DNA of 64,000 nt from Aureimonas jatrophae (GTDB taxonomy: Bacteria; Pseudomonadota; Alphaproteobacteria; Rhizobiales; Rhizobiaceae): the NCBI RefSeq assembly GCF_900104035.1, contig NZ_FNIT01000001.1:390169-454168 (forward strand), written 5' to 3'. Numbering within the stretch: position 1 is the stretch's first letter; every line of letters begins with the position of its first letter. The translations under genes were made by a program, and so were the position numbers. This document shows, in pieces, positions 8,808 through 16,399 of the stretch. A model generated the notes under the pieces. The model did no database searches and had not been told where the DNA came from. It saw only the letters and a list, made by a program, of their open reading frames with translations.

Positions 8808-8836
8808 TTGACACCGTGACGGTCCGTGGGTAGGTT
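8808..8836 (+). promoter_or_regulatory. Sigma-70-type promoter candidate for the GTA cluster
   Basis: A perfect -35 hexamer TTGACA (8808-8813) is followed after 17 nt by TAGGTT (8831-8836) as -10. The -10 keeps only the first two bases and the last T of TATAAT, so it may need an activator. It lies between the ycgN stop and the terminator at 8869, and would give a leader of about 95 nt before the first GTA gene. Confidence 0.5.
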
Positions 8837-8868
8837 CTGTCTACGGTCGAGATAGTGCGGGTTGCGCC

Positions 8869-8908
8869 AAGGGCGCTCGCTTCCGGAAACGGAGGGAGCG
8901 CCCTTTTT
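8869..8908 (+). terminator. Intrinsic terminator in the GTA leader
   Basis: The left arm AAGGGCGCTC (8869-8878) pairs exactly with GAGCGCCCTT (8896-8905). After one bulged G the stem continues with CTTCCG/CGGAGG and closes on a GAAA tetraloop, giving about 16 pairs, and it ends in TTTTT (8904-8908). The U-tract ends 31 nt before the first GTA start codon, too little room for another promoter. Any transcript of the GTA cluster must therefore pass it. It could also serve as the ycgN terminator. Confidence 0.8.
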
Positions 8909-8939
8909 CGTGCCCGCTCGGGGACAGGGGAACGCAATC

Positions 8940-9242
8940 ATGGGCGAGACGAAGACGACGCGCGTGCCGCCGCCGCGCCTTTCGGAGCGCCTGCTGCGGG
9001 CCCTAACGCAGGAGATCGAGCTTCTCGAAGGCGACGCCAGCGAGGGAGCCGGCGGCAAGGCGCGCGTCGAGGCGATCTCGCTTCTTGCGCGCACTTTGGA
9101 GAAGCTGCTCGACCTGTCGCGCCTGGAACGCGAGCCTGCGACGGAGGGCGCGGCCGGCGAGGGGGAACGCCTGCGCAAGGAGCTGATGCGCCGTCTGCGC
9201 GCCCTGCACCGGCGCGAGGCGGGCGGGGAAGCGCTGGCGTGA
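8940..9242 (+). CDS. GTA small terminase-like protein (RcGTA g1 position)
   Basis: A 100-aa, highly charged, helical protein (MGETKTTRVPPPRLSERLLR, then a Glu/Arg-rich body ending RRLRALHRREAGGEALA). It is the first gene of the GTA cluster and overlaps the large terminase gene by 4 bp (GTGA). In RcGTA the gene in this position encodes the small terminase subunit, which recruits DNA to the packaging motor. GTA versions are known to lack the sequence-specific cos/pac recognition of phages. Sequence similarity alone is weak; the assignment rests mostly on position, length and composition. Confidence 0.75.
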   Translation: MGETKTTRVPPPRLSERLLRALTQEIELLEGDASEGAGGKARVEAISLLARTLEKLLDLSRLEREPATEGAAGEGERLRKELMRRLRALHRREAGGEALA

Positions 9243-10555
9243 GCGCGGCGCACGAGGGGCCGGCGGATGATGCCTTCTGGCGCGACCTCGAACGCCGTCT
9301 CGCCGGGCTGCCGCCCCGCGTTCTGCGCGAGGCGATGCCGCCCTGGAGCGCGATCGCGCGCCGCTCGCAGCGCCCGCCGCCCGGACCCTGGCGCCAGTGG
9401 CTGCTGATGGGCGGGCGCGGCTCCGGCAAGACGCGAGCCGGAGCCGAGTGGATCCGGGCGCAGGCGCTGGGCGAGAGGCCCTTCGCCAGCCGGCCGCACG
9501 GACGGATCGCGCTGGTGGCCGAGACGCTCGGCGACGCGCGCGAGGTGATGGTGGAGGGCGAGAGCGGGTTGCGCTCGCTGGACTACGGCGAGCGCCCGGT
9601 CTTCGAGGCGACGCGTCGTCGGCTCGTGTTCGCGAACGGCGCGATCGCGCAGATCTTCTCCTCGGAGGACCCCGACAGCCTACGCGGCTACCAGTTCGAT
9701 GCGGCCTGGGGCGACGAGCTCGCCAAGTGGACGCATGACGAGGCGACGTTCGACAACCTGCAGCTGGCGCTTCGCCTCGGCGAGGATCCGCGCATGGTTC
9801 TCACCACGACGCCGCGCCCGGTGCCGCTGGTGAAGCGGCTGCTGGGCGAGGACGGCACGGCGGTGACGCGCATGCCGACCGGCGACAACCGGGAGAATTT
9901 GGCGGCGGGCTTCCTTGCGGCGATGGAGCGGCGCTACGGCGGCTCGCGCCTCGGGCGACAGGAACTCGACGGCGAGATGGTGGAAGGGCGCGAGGACGCG
10001 CTGTTCCGGCGCGAGCGGATCGACGCCGGACGGCTGCGCGCCGCGCCCGAGCTGCGGCGCATCGTGGTGGCCGTCGACCCGCCGGCCTCGGCGACCCGTC
10101 GCTCCGATGCTTGCGGGATCGTCGCGGCGGGCCGCGCGGCGGACGGGATCGTCTACGTTCTCGCCGACCGGTCGCGGCGCGGCCTCTCGCCGCCGCAATG
10201 GGCGGAGCGGGCGGTGGCGCTGTTCCGCGAGCTGGAGGCCGACCGGATCGTCGCCGAGGTGAACCAGGGCGGCGACATGGTGGAGGCGGTGATCCGGGCG
10301 GTGGCGCCGGGCGTGCCGGTGTCGGGCGTGCGGGCGACGCGCGGCAAGTGGCTGCGCGCCGAGCCGGTGGCCGCGCTCTACGAGCAGGGGCTGGTGCGCC
10401 ATGTCGGCGGCTTTCCCGAACTCGAGGACGAGATGGCCGACTTCGGCCCGGACGGCCTGTCGAACGGCCGTTCGCCGGACCGGCTCGACGCGCTGGTCTG
10501 GGCGGTGACGGCGCTCGGCGGCCCGGTGATCGAGCCGCGCGTCAGGACGATCTGA
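9239..10555 (+). CDS. GTA large terminase (packaging ATPase/nuclease)
   Basis: The 438-aa protein powers packaging of host DNA into the capsid. It has a terminase ATPase domain with Walker A GGRGSGKT (residues 58-65) and Walker B-type FDAAWGDELAKW, followed by an RNase H-like nuclease domain with acidic residues in VAVDPPAS, DRIVAEVNQGGDM and a C-terminal DRLDALVWA. All motifs look intact. The start is the GTG at 9239, which overlaps the upstream stop and removes an N-terminal stretch of frame-shadow. It corresponds to RcGTA g2. The portal gene follows after 10 nt. Confidence 0.93.
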   Translation: MSAAHEGPADDAFWRDLERRLAGLPPRVLREAMPPWSAIARRSQRPPPGPWRQWLLMGGRGSGKTRAGAEWIRAQALGERPFASRPHGRIALVAETLGDAREVMVEGESGLRSLDYGERPVFEATRRRLVFANGAIAQIFSSEDPDSLRGYQFDAAWGDELAKWTHDEATFDNLQLALRLGEDPRMVLTTTPRPVPLVKRLLGEDGTAVTRMPTGDNRENLAAGFLAAMERRYGGSRLGRQELDGEMVEGREDALFRRERIDAGRLRAAPELRRIVVAVDPPASATRRSDACGIVAAGRAADGIVYVLADRSRRGLSPPQWAERAVALFRELEADRIVAEVNQGGDMVEAVIRAVAPGVPVSGVRATRGKWLRAEPVAALYEQGLVRHVGGFPELEDEMADFGPDGLSNGRSPDRLDALVWAVTALGGPVIEPRVRTI

Positions 10556-10565
10556 GGAGACATCG

Positions 10566-11777
10566 ATGGTGGGACCAGTGGAGAGGCTGCGCGCCTGGGC
10601 GCGCGGGCCGGACGGCGCGCGTGCGCCCGAGCGCAAGGAGGGCGGGTTCCACGGGGGCGCGCTTGTCTTCGCCGGCGGGCAGTCGGACGGGGCGAGCTGG
10701 AGCGAGCGGGGCTACGTCTCGGCGGCGCGCGAGGGCTTCATGCGCAACCCGGTGGCCTATCGCTGCGTGCGGCTCGTCGCCGAGAGCACGGCCGCGGTGC
10801 CGCTGATCCTTTACGACGGATCGCAGGAGGTGGCCGAGCATCCGATGCTCCAGCTGCTGCGCCGCCCGAACGGCGCGCAGGACGGCGCGGCGCTGGTGGA
10901 GGCACTATGCGGGCATCTGCTCCTGTCGGGCGCGGCGCATCTGGAGGCCGTCGCGCTGGACGGGGTGCCGCGCCTTCTCCACGCGCTGCGGCCCGATACG
11001 GTGCGCACGATCGCCGGGGCGGACGGCTGGCCGACGATGGTCGAGGTTCGCCACGGCGAGGGCGTGCGCCGCTTGGCGCTCGACGGCGACGGCGGGCGGC
11101 CGCCGCGCATTCTGGCGATCCGCCTCTTTCATCCGCTGAACGGGGCCGACGGCTTTGCGCCGCTGGAGGCCGCGCGCACCGCGCTCGACCTGCACAACGC
11201 GGCGACGCGCTGGAACAAGGCGCTGCTCGACAACTCGGCCCGGCCGAGCGGGGCGCTGGTCTACCAGCCGGGCGACGGCTCGAACCTGTCGCCCGACCAG
11301 TTCGACCGACTGAAGAGCGAGCTGGAAAGCGGCTATGTCGGCGCGGCGCGGGCCGGGCGACCGATGCTGCTGGAAGGCGGCCTCGACTGGAAGACCATGG
11401 CTCTCTCGCCCCGCGACATGGACTTCGTGGAGGCGCGCAACGGGGCGGCGCGCGACATCGCGGTCGCCTTCGGTGTTCCGCCGATGCTGCTCGGCATTCC
11501 CGGCGACGCCACCTACGCGAACTACGCCGAGGCCAACCGGGCGCTGTTCCGGCTGACGGTGCTGCCGCTGGTCGCGCGCCTGTGCGCGGCGGTCGGCGAC
11601 TGGCTGGCCGCGCTCTATGGCGAGCCGGCCTTGCGGCTCGGCTTCGACGCCGACCGGATCGAGGGTCTGGCGCAGGAGCGAGAGGCCCTGTGGCGGCGGC
11701 TCGGCGGGGCGGAGTTCCTGTCCGAGGACGAGAAGCGCGAGGCGGTGGGCTACGGCCCGCGCCGGACCGCGCGCTGA
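10566..11777 (+). CDS. GTA portal protein, HK97 family
   Basis: This 403-aa protein forms the dodecameric ring through which DNA enters and leaves the head. It shows HK97-type portal landmarks: GFMRNPVAYRCVRLVAE near the N-terminus, a clip region, then DWKTMALSPRDMDFVEARN and FGVPPMLLGIPGDATYANY. Length is usual for GTA portals. The ATG at 10566 follows the terminase stop closely. It corresponds to RcGTA g3. Confidence 0.93.
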   Translation: MVGPVERLRAWARGPDGARAPERKEGGFHGGALVFAGGQSDGASWSERGYVSAAREGFMRNPVAYRCVRLVAESTAAVPLILYDGSQEVAEHPMLQLLRRPNGAQDGAALVEALCGHLLLSGAAHLEAVALDGVPRLLHALRPDTVRTIAGADGWPTMVEVRHGEGVRRLALDGDGGRPPRILAIRLFHPLNGADGFAPLEAARTALDLHNAATRWNKALLDNSARPSGALVYQPGDGSNLSPDQFDRLKSELESGYVGAARAGRPMLLEGGLDWKTMALSPRDMDFVEARNGAARDIAVAFGVPPMLLGIPGDATYANYAEANRALFRLTVLPLVARLCAAVGDWLAALYGEPALRLGFDADRIEGLAQEREALWRRLGGAEFLSEDEKREAVGYGPRRTAR

Positions 11778-11806
11778 CCTTTCCCATTCACTGATGGAGG
11801 CAAGCC

Positions 11807-12154
11807 ATGGATACGACGGTGGCCGGGGACGTCGCGTCCCCGCTCGTGCTCCTGGGCGCGAAGTGCGCCGGGGCGATCGGCGGCTCGGTGATCTCGATCG
11901 CCTATCTCCTGCCGGAAGGGCGACGCGAGGCGGCGACCCGCTTTCTGATCGGGCTCGCGACCGGACTGGTGTTCGGGGGGCCGGCGGGACTTCTTCTGGC
12001 CGACCATCTCGGCTTCGGGCAGGCGCTCGGCGCCACCGAGACGGCGGTGATGGGTTCGGCGGCGGCCAGCCTATCGGCCTGGTGGGCGCTGGGGGCGCTC
12101 GGACGCTTCGCGGACGGCCTGTTCCGGCAGCGCCGCCGGGGAGGCCGCTCGTGA
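11807..12154 (+). CDS. Small GTA-linked membrane protein (g3.5 position)
   Basis: A 115-aa protein with three probable membrane helices (about residues 12-33, 42-62 and 76-97), several small-residue stretches and a basic tail RQRRRGGRS. It lies between portal and protease, the position of RcGTA g3.5, and overlaps the protease start by 4 bp. It may belong to the DUF6107 group found in rhizobial GTA clusters; I am not certain of that name. A membrane protein inside a head-gene block is odd: it might place assembly at the membrane or help release of particles. The start ATG at 11807 has a GGAGG eleven bases upstream. Confidence 0.7.
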   Translation: MDTTVAGDVASPLVLLGAKCAGAIGGSVISIAYLLPEGRREAATRFLIGLATGLVFGGPAGLLLADHLGFGQALGATETAVMGSAAASLSAWWALGALGRFADGLFRQRRRGGRS

Positions 12155-12681
12155 ACCCCGCCCGGCTGGAATCCGACGGGACCGTCAGGGGTTACGCCAG
12201 TCTGTTCGAGCGACCCGACAGCGGCGGCGACCGCGTGGAGCGCGGCGCCTTCCGCCGCTCGCTGGCACAGCGCGGCGCGGCGGGCGTGCGCATGCTCTGG
12301 CAGCACGACCCGGCGCGACCGATCGGCATCTGGACGCGCCTCACCGAGGACGCGGTCGGGCTCTTCGCGGAAGGGCGCCTGGCGCTCGCGTCGGGCGCCG
12401 GGCGCGAGGCCTTCGAGCTCGTGCGGGCCGGCGCGATCGACGGCCTGTCGATCGGCTTCCACACGCGCCGGGCGCTGCCGCTGCGCGACGGACGCGCGCG
12501 GCGCAGCCTCGTCGAGCTCGACCTCTGGGAGATCTCGATCGTCACCTTCCCGATGCAGGAGGCCGCGCGCGTCACGCAGACGCGCTCGGCCGCGCGGCCG
12601 GCCCGCGACCTGTCCGTGCGCCTCGTCGAGGCGGCGCGACGCCTGCTGCTGCCACCCGCGGCGCCCCTGGCCCTGCGCTGA
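12151..12681 (+). CDS. GTA prohead maturation protease, HK97 U35 type
   Basis: Read from the GTG at 12151 (GTGA overlap with the previous stop), the 176-aa protein has the prohead protease pattern: GTVRGYASLFERPDSGGDR, then RGAFRRSL, the WQHDP segment with the candidate catalytic His, and the ...AIDGLSIGF and LWEISIVTFPMQ segments with the candidate Ser. It should cleave the N-terminal scaffold domain of the major capsid protein during head maturation. It corresponds to RcGTA g4. Confidence 0.9.
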   Translation: MNPARLESDGTVRGYASLFERPDSGGDRVERGAFRRSLAQRGAAGVRMLWQHDPARPIGIWTRLTEDAVGLFAEGRLALASGAGREAFELVRAGAIDGLSIGFHTRRALPLRDGRARRSLVELDLWEISIVTFPMQEAARVTQTRSAARPARDLSVRLVEAARRLLLPPAAPLALR

Positions 12682-12715
12682 ACCCTTCACCTTCAAGCCA
12701 ACAAGGATGGATCCG

Positions 12716-13978
12716 ATGCACACGATGCCCATGACGTCGCCCGAGACCAAGGCCGCGGACGCGCCGCGCGGCGCCGAAACGACGGATGCCTTCGACGAGT
12801 TCATGCGCGCCTTCGAGGGCTTCCGCGAGGCGAACGACGAGCGCCTCGCGCAGATCGAACGGCGCATGAGCGCCGACACGGTGACGCAGGACAAGGCGGA
12901 CCGCCTGTCCCGCGCGATGGACGAGCAGGAGCGGCGCCTGGAGCGCCTCGTCCTGAAGGGGCTGCGACCGCCGGTGGGCGGCGCCTCGGACGGCGCCATG
13001 CCGGAGCCGAGCGAGCACCGCTCGGCCTTCGAGAGCTACGTGCGCGGCGGCGACGAGAACCGCATCCGCCGCCTGGAAGAGAAGGCGATGTCGGGCCTGG
13101 CCGGCCAGGACGGCGGCTTCCTGGTGCCGCCCGAGACCGAGACCGAGATCGGGCGACGGCTGGCCGCCGTGTCGCCGATCCGCTCGATCGCGAGCGTGCG
13201 GACGGTCTCGTCGACCGTGCTGCGTAAGCCGTTCGCCGTGAACGGCGCGCAGACGGGCTGGGTGGGCGAGGCCGACGCGCGGCCGCAGACCAGCGCGCCG
13301 CAGCTTTCGGAGCTGAGCTTCCCGACCATGGAGCTCTACGCCATGCCCGCGGCCACCGCCGCGCTGCTCGACGACGCGGCGATCGACCTCGATCGCTGGC
13401 TCGGCGAGGAGGTCGAGCAGGCCTTCGCGACCCAGGAGGGCGCGGCCTTCGTGACGGGCGACGGCGTCGCCAAGCCCAAGGGCTTCATGACCTATCCGAC
13501 GGTCACGGAAGCCGATTGGGCCTGGGGCAAGGTCGGGACGGTCGCGACGGGGGCTGCGGGCGGCTTCCTCCCGGGGCTCGGCGGCGACGCGCTGATCGAC
13601 CTCGTCTATGCGCTCAAGGGCAGCTACCGGCAGAACGCGACGTTCGTGATGAACCGTCGCACGCAGAGCGCCGTGCGAAAGCTCAAGGACGCCGACGGCA
13701 ACTACCTCTGGGCACCGCCGAGCGTGGCGGGCGGACGCGCTAGCCTGATGGGCTTCCCGGTGGTCGAGGCCGAGGCCATGCCCGACATCGCGGCCGGGGC
13801 GAAGGCGATCGCCTTCGGCGACTTCGCGCGGTTCTACCTCGTGGTGGACCGGCAGGGCGTGCGCGTCCTGCGCGATCCGTATTCCGCCAAGCCCTACGTC
13901 CTTTTCTACACGACCAAGCGCGTGGGCGGAGGCGTCCAGGACTTCGACGCGGCGAAGCTTCTCGCCTTCACGGTCTGA
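12716..13978 (+). CDS. GTA major capsid protein, HK97 fold
   Basis: The 420-aa product builds the GTA head. The N-terminal ~115 residues are charged and coiled-coil-like (EFMRAFEGFREANDERLAQ...), as expected for a delta/scaffold domain removed by the upstream protease. The HK97 shell domain begins near ENRIRRLEEKAMSGL and includes QDGGFLVPPETETEIGRR and NATFVMNRRTQSAVRKLKD. I prefer the ATG at 12716, with AAGGA eight bases upstream, to the ATG at 12707 that overlaps this ribosome site. It corresponds to RcGTA g5. Confidence 0.93.
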   Translation: MHTMPMTSPETKAADAPRGAETTDAFDEFMRAFEGFREANDERLAQIERRMSADTVTQDKADRLSRAMDEQERRLERLVLKGLRPPVGGASDGAMPEPSEHRSAFESYVRGGDENRIRRLEEKAMSGLAGQDGGFLVPPETETEIGRRLAAVSPIRSIASVRTVSSTVLRKPFAVNGAQTGWVGEADARPQTSAPQLSELSFPTMELYAMPAATAALLDDAAIDLDRWLGEEVEQAFATQEGAAFVTGDGVAKPKGFMTYPTVTEADWAWGKVGTVATGAAGGFLPGLGGDALIDLVYALKGSYRQNATFVMNRRTQSAVRKLKDADGNYLWAPPSVAGGRASLMGFPVVEAEAMPDIAAGAKAIAFGDFARFYLVVDRQGVRVLRDPYSAKPYVLFYTTKRVGGGVQDFDAAKLLAFTV

Positions 13979-14037
13979 CCGGGCGGGCCGGGCGGCAGGC
14001 CGTCCGGCCCATCTTCCAGCAATCCGAGGGTGTATCC

Positions 14038-14586
14038 ATGATCTGGATCGAGACCAACGCGCCGGCCGACGAGCCGGTGGGCGTGGCGGAACTGCGTGCC
14101 TTCCTGCGCCTCGAGCGCGAGGACGAGGACGCGCTGCTCGTGCGCCTCCTGCGGGCGGCGCGCGAGGACGTGGAGCGGCGCACCGGGCTGCTCGTCGCCG
14201 AGCGAACGGGACGGCTCGTCGTGGAAGCGGCGGTGGGCACGCTGACGCTCGGCTTTCGGCCGGTCACCGCGGTGCTCGGCGTCACGCTGTTCGACGAGCA
14301 GAGCGAGACCCGCGCGGGCGACCCCGCCGATGTCCGGTTCGAGAATACGCCGCTGCGCACCCGCCTTCACTGGCGCCGTGCGGTCGCGGCGCCGGGCGGC
14401 GCGGAGCTCGAGCTGCGGGCCGGGTTGCCGCCCGAACTCGTGCCGGAATCGCTGCGGCTCGCCATGCTGCGACTGGCGGCGACGAGCTACGAGACGCGCA
14501 CGCTGCTCGCCCCGGCGCTGCAGCCCGACACGATCCCGCCGCTGGTCGGCAGCCTCCTGTCGCCCTACCGGAGCCTGGCGATCTGA
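14038..14586 (+). CDS. GTA head-tail connector (adaptor) protein
   Basis: A 182-aa protein of the gp6-like/head-tail connector type. The N-terminal part PVGVAELRAFLRLEREDED followed by RLLRAAREDVERRTG is the usual helical connector signature, and the C-terminal half is helical (PESLRLAMLRLAATSYE). It should form the ring directly below the portal. The gene overlaps the head-closure gene by one base (ATG within TGATG). The 59-bp gap before it contains a GC hairpin without a U-tract. It corresponds to RcGTA g6. Confidence 0.87.
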   Translation: MIWIETNAPADEPVGVAELRAFLRLEREDEDALLVRLLRAAREDVERRTGLLVAERTGRLVVEAAVGTLTLGFRPVTAVLGVTLFDEQSETRAGDPADVRFENTPLRTRLHWRRAVAAPGGAELELRAGLPPELVPESLRLAMLRLAATSYETRTLLAPALQPDTIPPLVGSLLSPYRSLAI

Positions 14587-14918
14587 TGGGGACGCTGTTT
14601 CTGGACGCGGGGCTGCTGCGGCACCGGGCGCTGATCGAGCGCAACGACCCGGTGCCCGACGCGATGGGCGGGGCGGCGGATCGCTGGCACGAGGTGGGCG
14701 AGGCTGCGGTCCGCGTCGAGCCGGCCCGCGCCGAGGTTTCGCCGGAGGCCGGACAGCGGATCGCCCGCATCACGCATCGCGTCACGCTGCGGCATCGCGA
14801 CGGGCTCGAGCGCGGCATGGCGTTTCGCCTCGGTTCCCGGCGGCTCGTGATCCGGACGCTGCACGACCCCGACGAGACGGGACGCTATCTCGTTTGCCGC
14901 TGCGAGGAGGAGCGGTGA
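14586..14918 (+). CDS. GTA head closure (stopper) protein
   Basis: This 110-aa protein fits the SPP1 gp16-like head-closure family: a short N-terminal LLRHRALIERNDPVPDAMGG, then a beta-rich core (EVSPEAGQRIARITHRVTLR, MAFRLGSRRLVIRTLHDPDE) with a Cys-containing end. It seals the head after packaging and joins it to the tail. It corresponds to RcGTA g7. It overlaps the upstream connector gene by one base and the next small gene by four. Confidence 0.87.
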   Translation: MGTLFLDAGLLRHRALIERNDPVPDAMGGAADRWHEVGEAAVRVEPARAEVSPEAGQRIARITHRVTLRHRDGLERGMAFRLGSRRLVIRTLHDPDETGRYLVCRCEEER

Positions 14919-15091
14919 GGGCGCTCGTGCGACGACCGGCCGGCGCGAAGCTGCGCGCCCGCATGCTGCGCCAGCTGCGCGAGCGGCTCGCGCGCGACCT
15001 CGAACGCCGCCTGGACCCGCTGCCGCGCGGCGATAGCCGGAGGGTCGAAGATGAGGAAAAGTTAACGGATCCGCTGGACGCGCGTGCCTGA
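14915..15091 (+). CDS. 58-aa basic protein within the GTA cluster
   Basis: A GTG at 14915 overlaps the head-closure stop (GTGA), as at several other junctions in this cluster, and opens a frame of 58 codons. The product is helical and very basic at first (ALVRRPAGAKLRARMLRQL, then RERLARDLERRL) and acidic at the end. I recognise no family. The overlap and the fit into the gap before the tail terminator gene are the main reasons to call it real. A role in DNA or particle binding is only a guess from the charge. Confidence 0.5.
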   Translation: MRALVRRPAGAKLRARMLRQLRERLARDLERRLDPLPRGDSRRVEDEEKLTDPLDARA

Positions 15092-15156
15092 TCACGCCAC
15101 ATTTCAGTGCATATATTCCGTGACACGCACATCGTGAAACAGGGAGATCACCGGCC

Positions 15157-15570
15157 ATGATGCAGGCCAGCGCCGAACTGCAGACCACGATCGTCTCCGC
15201 GCTGACGGGCGACCCGGCGCTGACCGCGATGCTGGGCGGGCCCAAGGTCTTCGACCGGCAGCCCGAACGGGCCGCCTTTCCCTACCTGACGCTGGGACGT
15301 ACGGCGGTGGTGGACTGGTCCACGGGCTCCGAGGACGGGTCCGAGCATATCCTGACGCTTCATGTCTGGGGACGCGGCGGCTCGAAGCAGGAAACCTACG
15401 CGATCATGGACAAGGTGACGAACCGGCTCCACGACGCGACGCTTCCGATGGACGGGCACCGGCTGGTGAACCTGCGCCTTCAGTTCGCGGAAGCGCGGCA
15501 GGAGCCGGACTCGCCCGCCTATCACGGCATCCTGCGCTTCCGGGCGGTGACCGAGCCGCTCGCCTCCTAG
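15157..15570 (+). CDS. GTA tail terminator protein, DUF3168
   Basis: The 137-aa protein matches DUF3168: ELQTTIVSALTGDPALTAML at the N-terminus, YLTLGRTAVVDWSTG, ILTLHVWGRGGSKQE and a final strand HGILRFRAVTEP. In RcGTA (g8) this protein forms the ring that ends the tail tube at the head side. GGAGA lies nine bases before the ATG at 15157. The 65-bp gap before it holds an AT-rich TATATT (15112-15117) that could be a -10 element without a convincing -35. Confidence 0.9.
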   Translation: MMQASAELQTTIVSALTGDPALTAMLGGPKVFDRQPERAAFPYLTLGRTAVVDWSTGSEDGSEHILTLHVWGRGGSKQETYAIMDKVTNRLHDATLPMDGHRLVNLRLQFAEARQEPDSPAYHGILRFRAVTEPLAS

Positions 15571-15599
15571 CGCGCCCCATCCACCACCGACGCCATCGC

Positions 15600-15630
15600 A
15601 AGGGGCGGTCCGAACGGACCGCCCCTTTTT
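15600..15630 (+). terminator. Intrinsic terminator inside the GTA cluster
   Basis: A perfect 12-bp stem (AAGGGGCGGTCC with GGACCGCCCCTT) closes on a GAAC tetraloop and runs straight into TTTTT, followed by CGTTTT. It lies between the tail terminator stop (15570) and the major tail start (15657), where all genes point the same way. Only 26 nt follow the U-tract before the next ATG, so the downstream tail genes should depend on read-through. Confidence 0.85.
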
Positions 15631-15656
15631 CGTTTTCCGATCAGGGATCGACGCTC

Positions 15657-16067
15657 ATGGGCGCACAGCGCGGCAAGGACCTTCTTCTCAAGATCTCGGT
15701 GGACGGCACCCCGTTCCAGACCGTGGCGGGCCTGCGCACGCGCCGCCTCGCGATGAACGCCGAGGTCGTCGACGTGACCGACGGCGAAAGCGCGGGTCGC
15801 TGGCGCGAGCTGCTGGGCGGGGCGGGCGTGCAGCGCGCCTCGCTGTCGGGCGCGGGCATCTTCAAGGACGCGGCGTCCGACGCGCTGATCCGCCGGGTAT
15901 TCTTCGAGGGGCGGCCCGTCGCCTTCCAGGCGGTGGTGCCGGACTTCGGCAGCGTCACCGGCCCGTTTCAGGTGACGGCGCTGGAATACGGCGGCGAGCA
16001 CGACGGCGAGGTGTCGTTCGAGATGACGCTGGAATCGGCCGGCGCCCTGAACTTCGAGGCGCTGTGA
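15657..16067 (+). CDS. GTA major tail protein, TP901-1 family
   Basis: The 136-aa protein is the tail tube subunit. It has the TP901-1/RcGTA g9 pattern: GKDLLLKISVDGTPFQTVAG, a loop with RRLAMNAEVVDVTD, SAGRWRELLGGAGVQRASLS, and a C-terminal beta strand pair ending EMTLESAGALNFEAL. It follows a strong internal terminator. The stop overlaps the start of the next gene by one base. Confidence 0.92.
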   Translation: MGAQRGKDLLLKISVDGTPFQTVAGLRTRRLAMNAEVVDVTDGESAGRWRELLGGAGVQRASLSGAGIFKDAASDALIRRVFFEGRPVAFQAVVPDFGSVTGPFQVTALEYGGEHDGEVSFEMTLESAGALNFEAL

Positions 16068-16399
16068 TGGCGGCGAACCGGCGGCGCGGCGAGGTTTCCG
16101 CCGTGATCGGGGGCGAGGAGCGGCGGCTGTGCCTGACGCTCGGCGCGCTGGCCGAGCTCGAGGACGCCTTCGCGCTGGAGGATCTCGGTCAGCTCGCGAC
16201 GCGCTTCGGCTCGGGTCAGCTTTCGGCGCGCGACCTGACGCGCATCCTGGGCGCCGGGCTTCGCGGGGCGGGCGCCACCACCAGCGACGCGGAACTCGCG
16301 CGCCTACCGATCGAGGGCGGCGTGGCGGGTGCGGCGCGCGTCGCCGCCGAGCTTCTGGAGGCCGCCTTCGGCGGCGGCGAGGCGCCCGCCCGCCCTTGA
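16067..16399 (+). CDS. GTA tail assembly protein (g10 family)
   Basis: A 110-aa protein starting at the ATG at 16067 (a GTG one codon earlier is also possible). It has the GTA g10 pattern: GGEERRLCLTLGALAELEDA, then EDLGQLATRFGSGQLSARDL and a helical Ala/Gly-rich end. In RcGTA the g10/g10.1 pair is thought to act as tail tape-measure chaperones, like phage gpG/gpGT. The next gene starts by overlapping this stop. Confidence 0.85.
   Translation: MAANRRRGEVSAVIGGEERRLCLTLGALAELEDAFALEDLGQLATRFGSGQLSARDLTRILGAGLRGAGATTSDAELARLPIEGGVAGAARVAAELLEAAFGGGEAPARP

Noticed and set aside
13979..14037. GC hairpin between capsid and connector genes as a terminator
   Set aside because: GGGCCGG/CCGGCCC can pair but is imperfect and has no U-tract.
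15112..15117. TATATT as an internal GTA promoter -10
   Set aside because: The AT-rich hexamer is real but no acceptable -35 lies 16-18 bp upstream.
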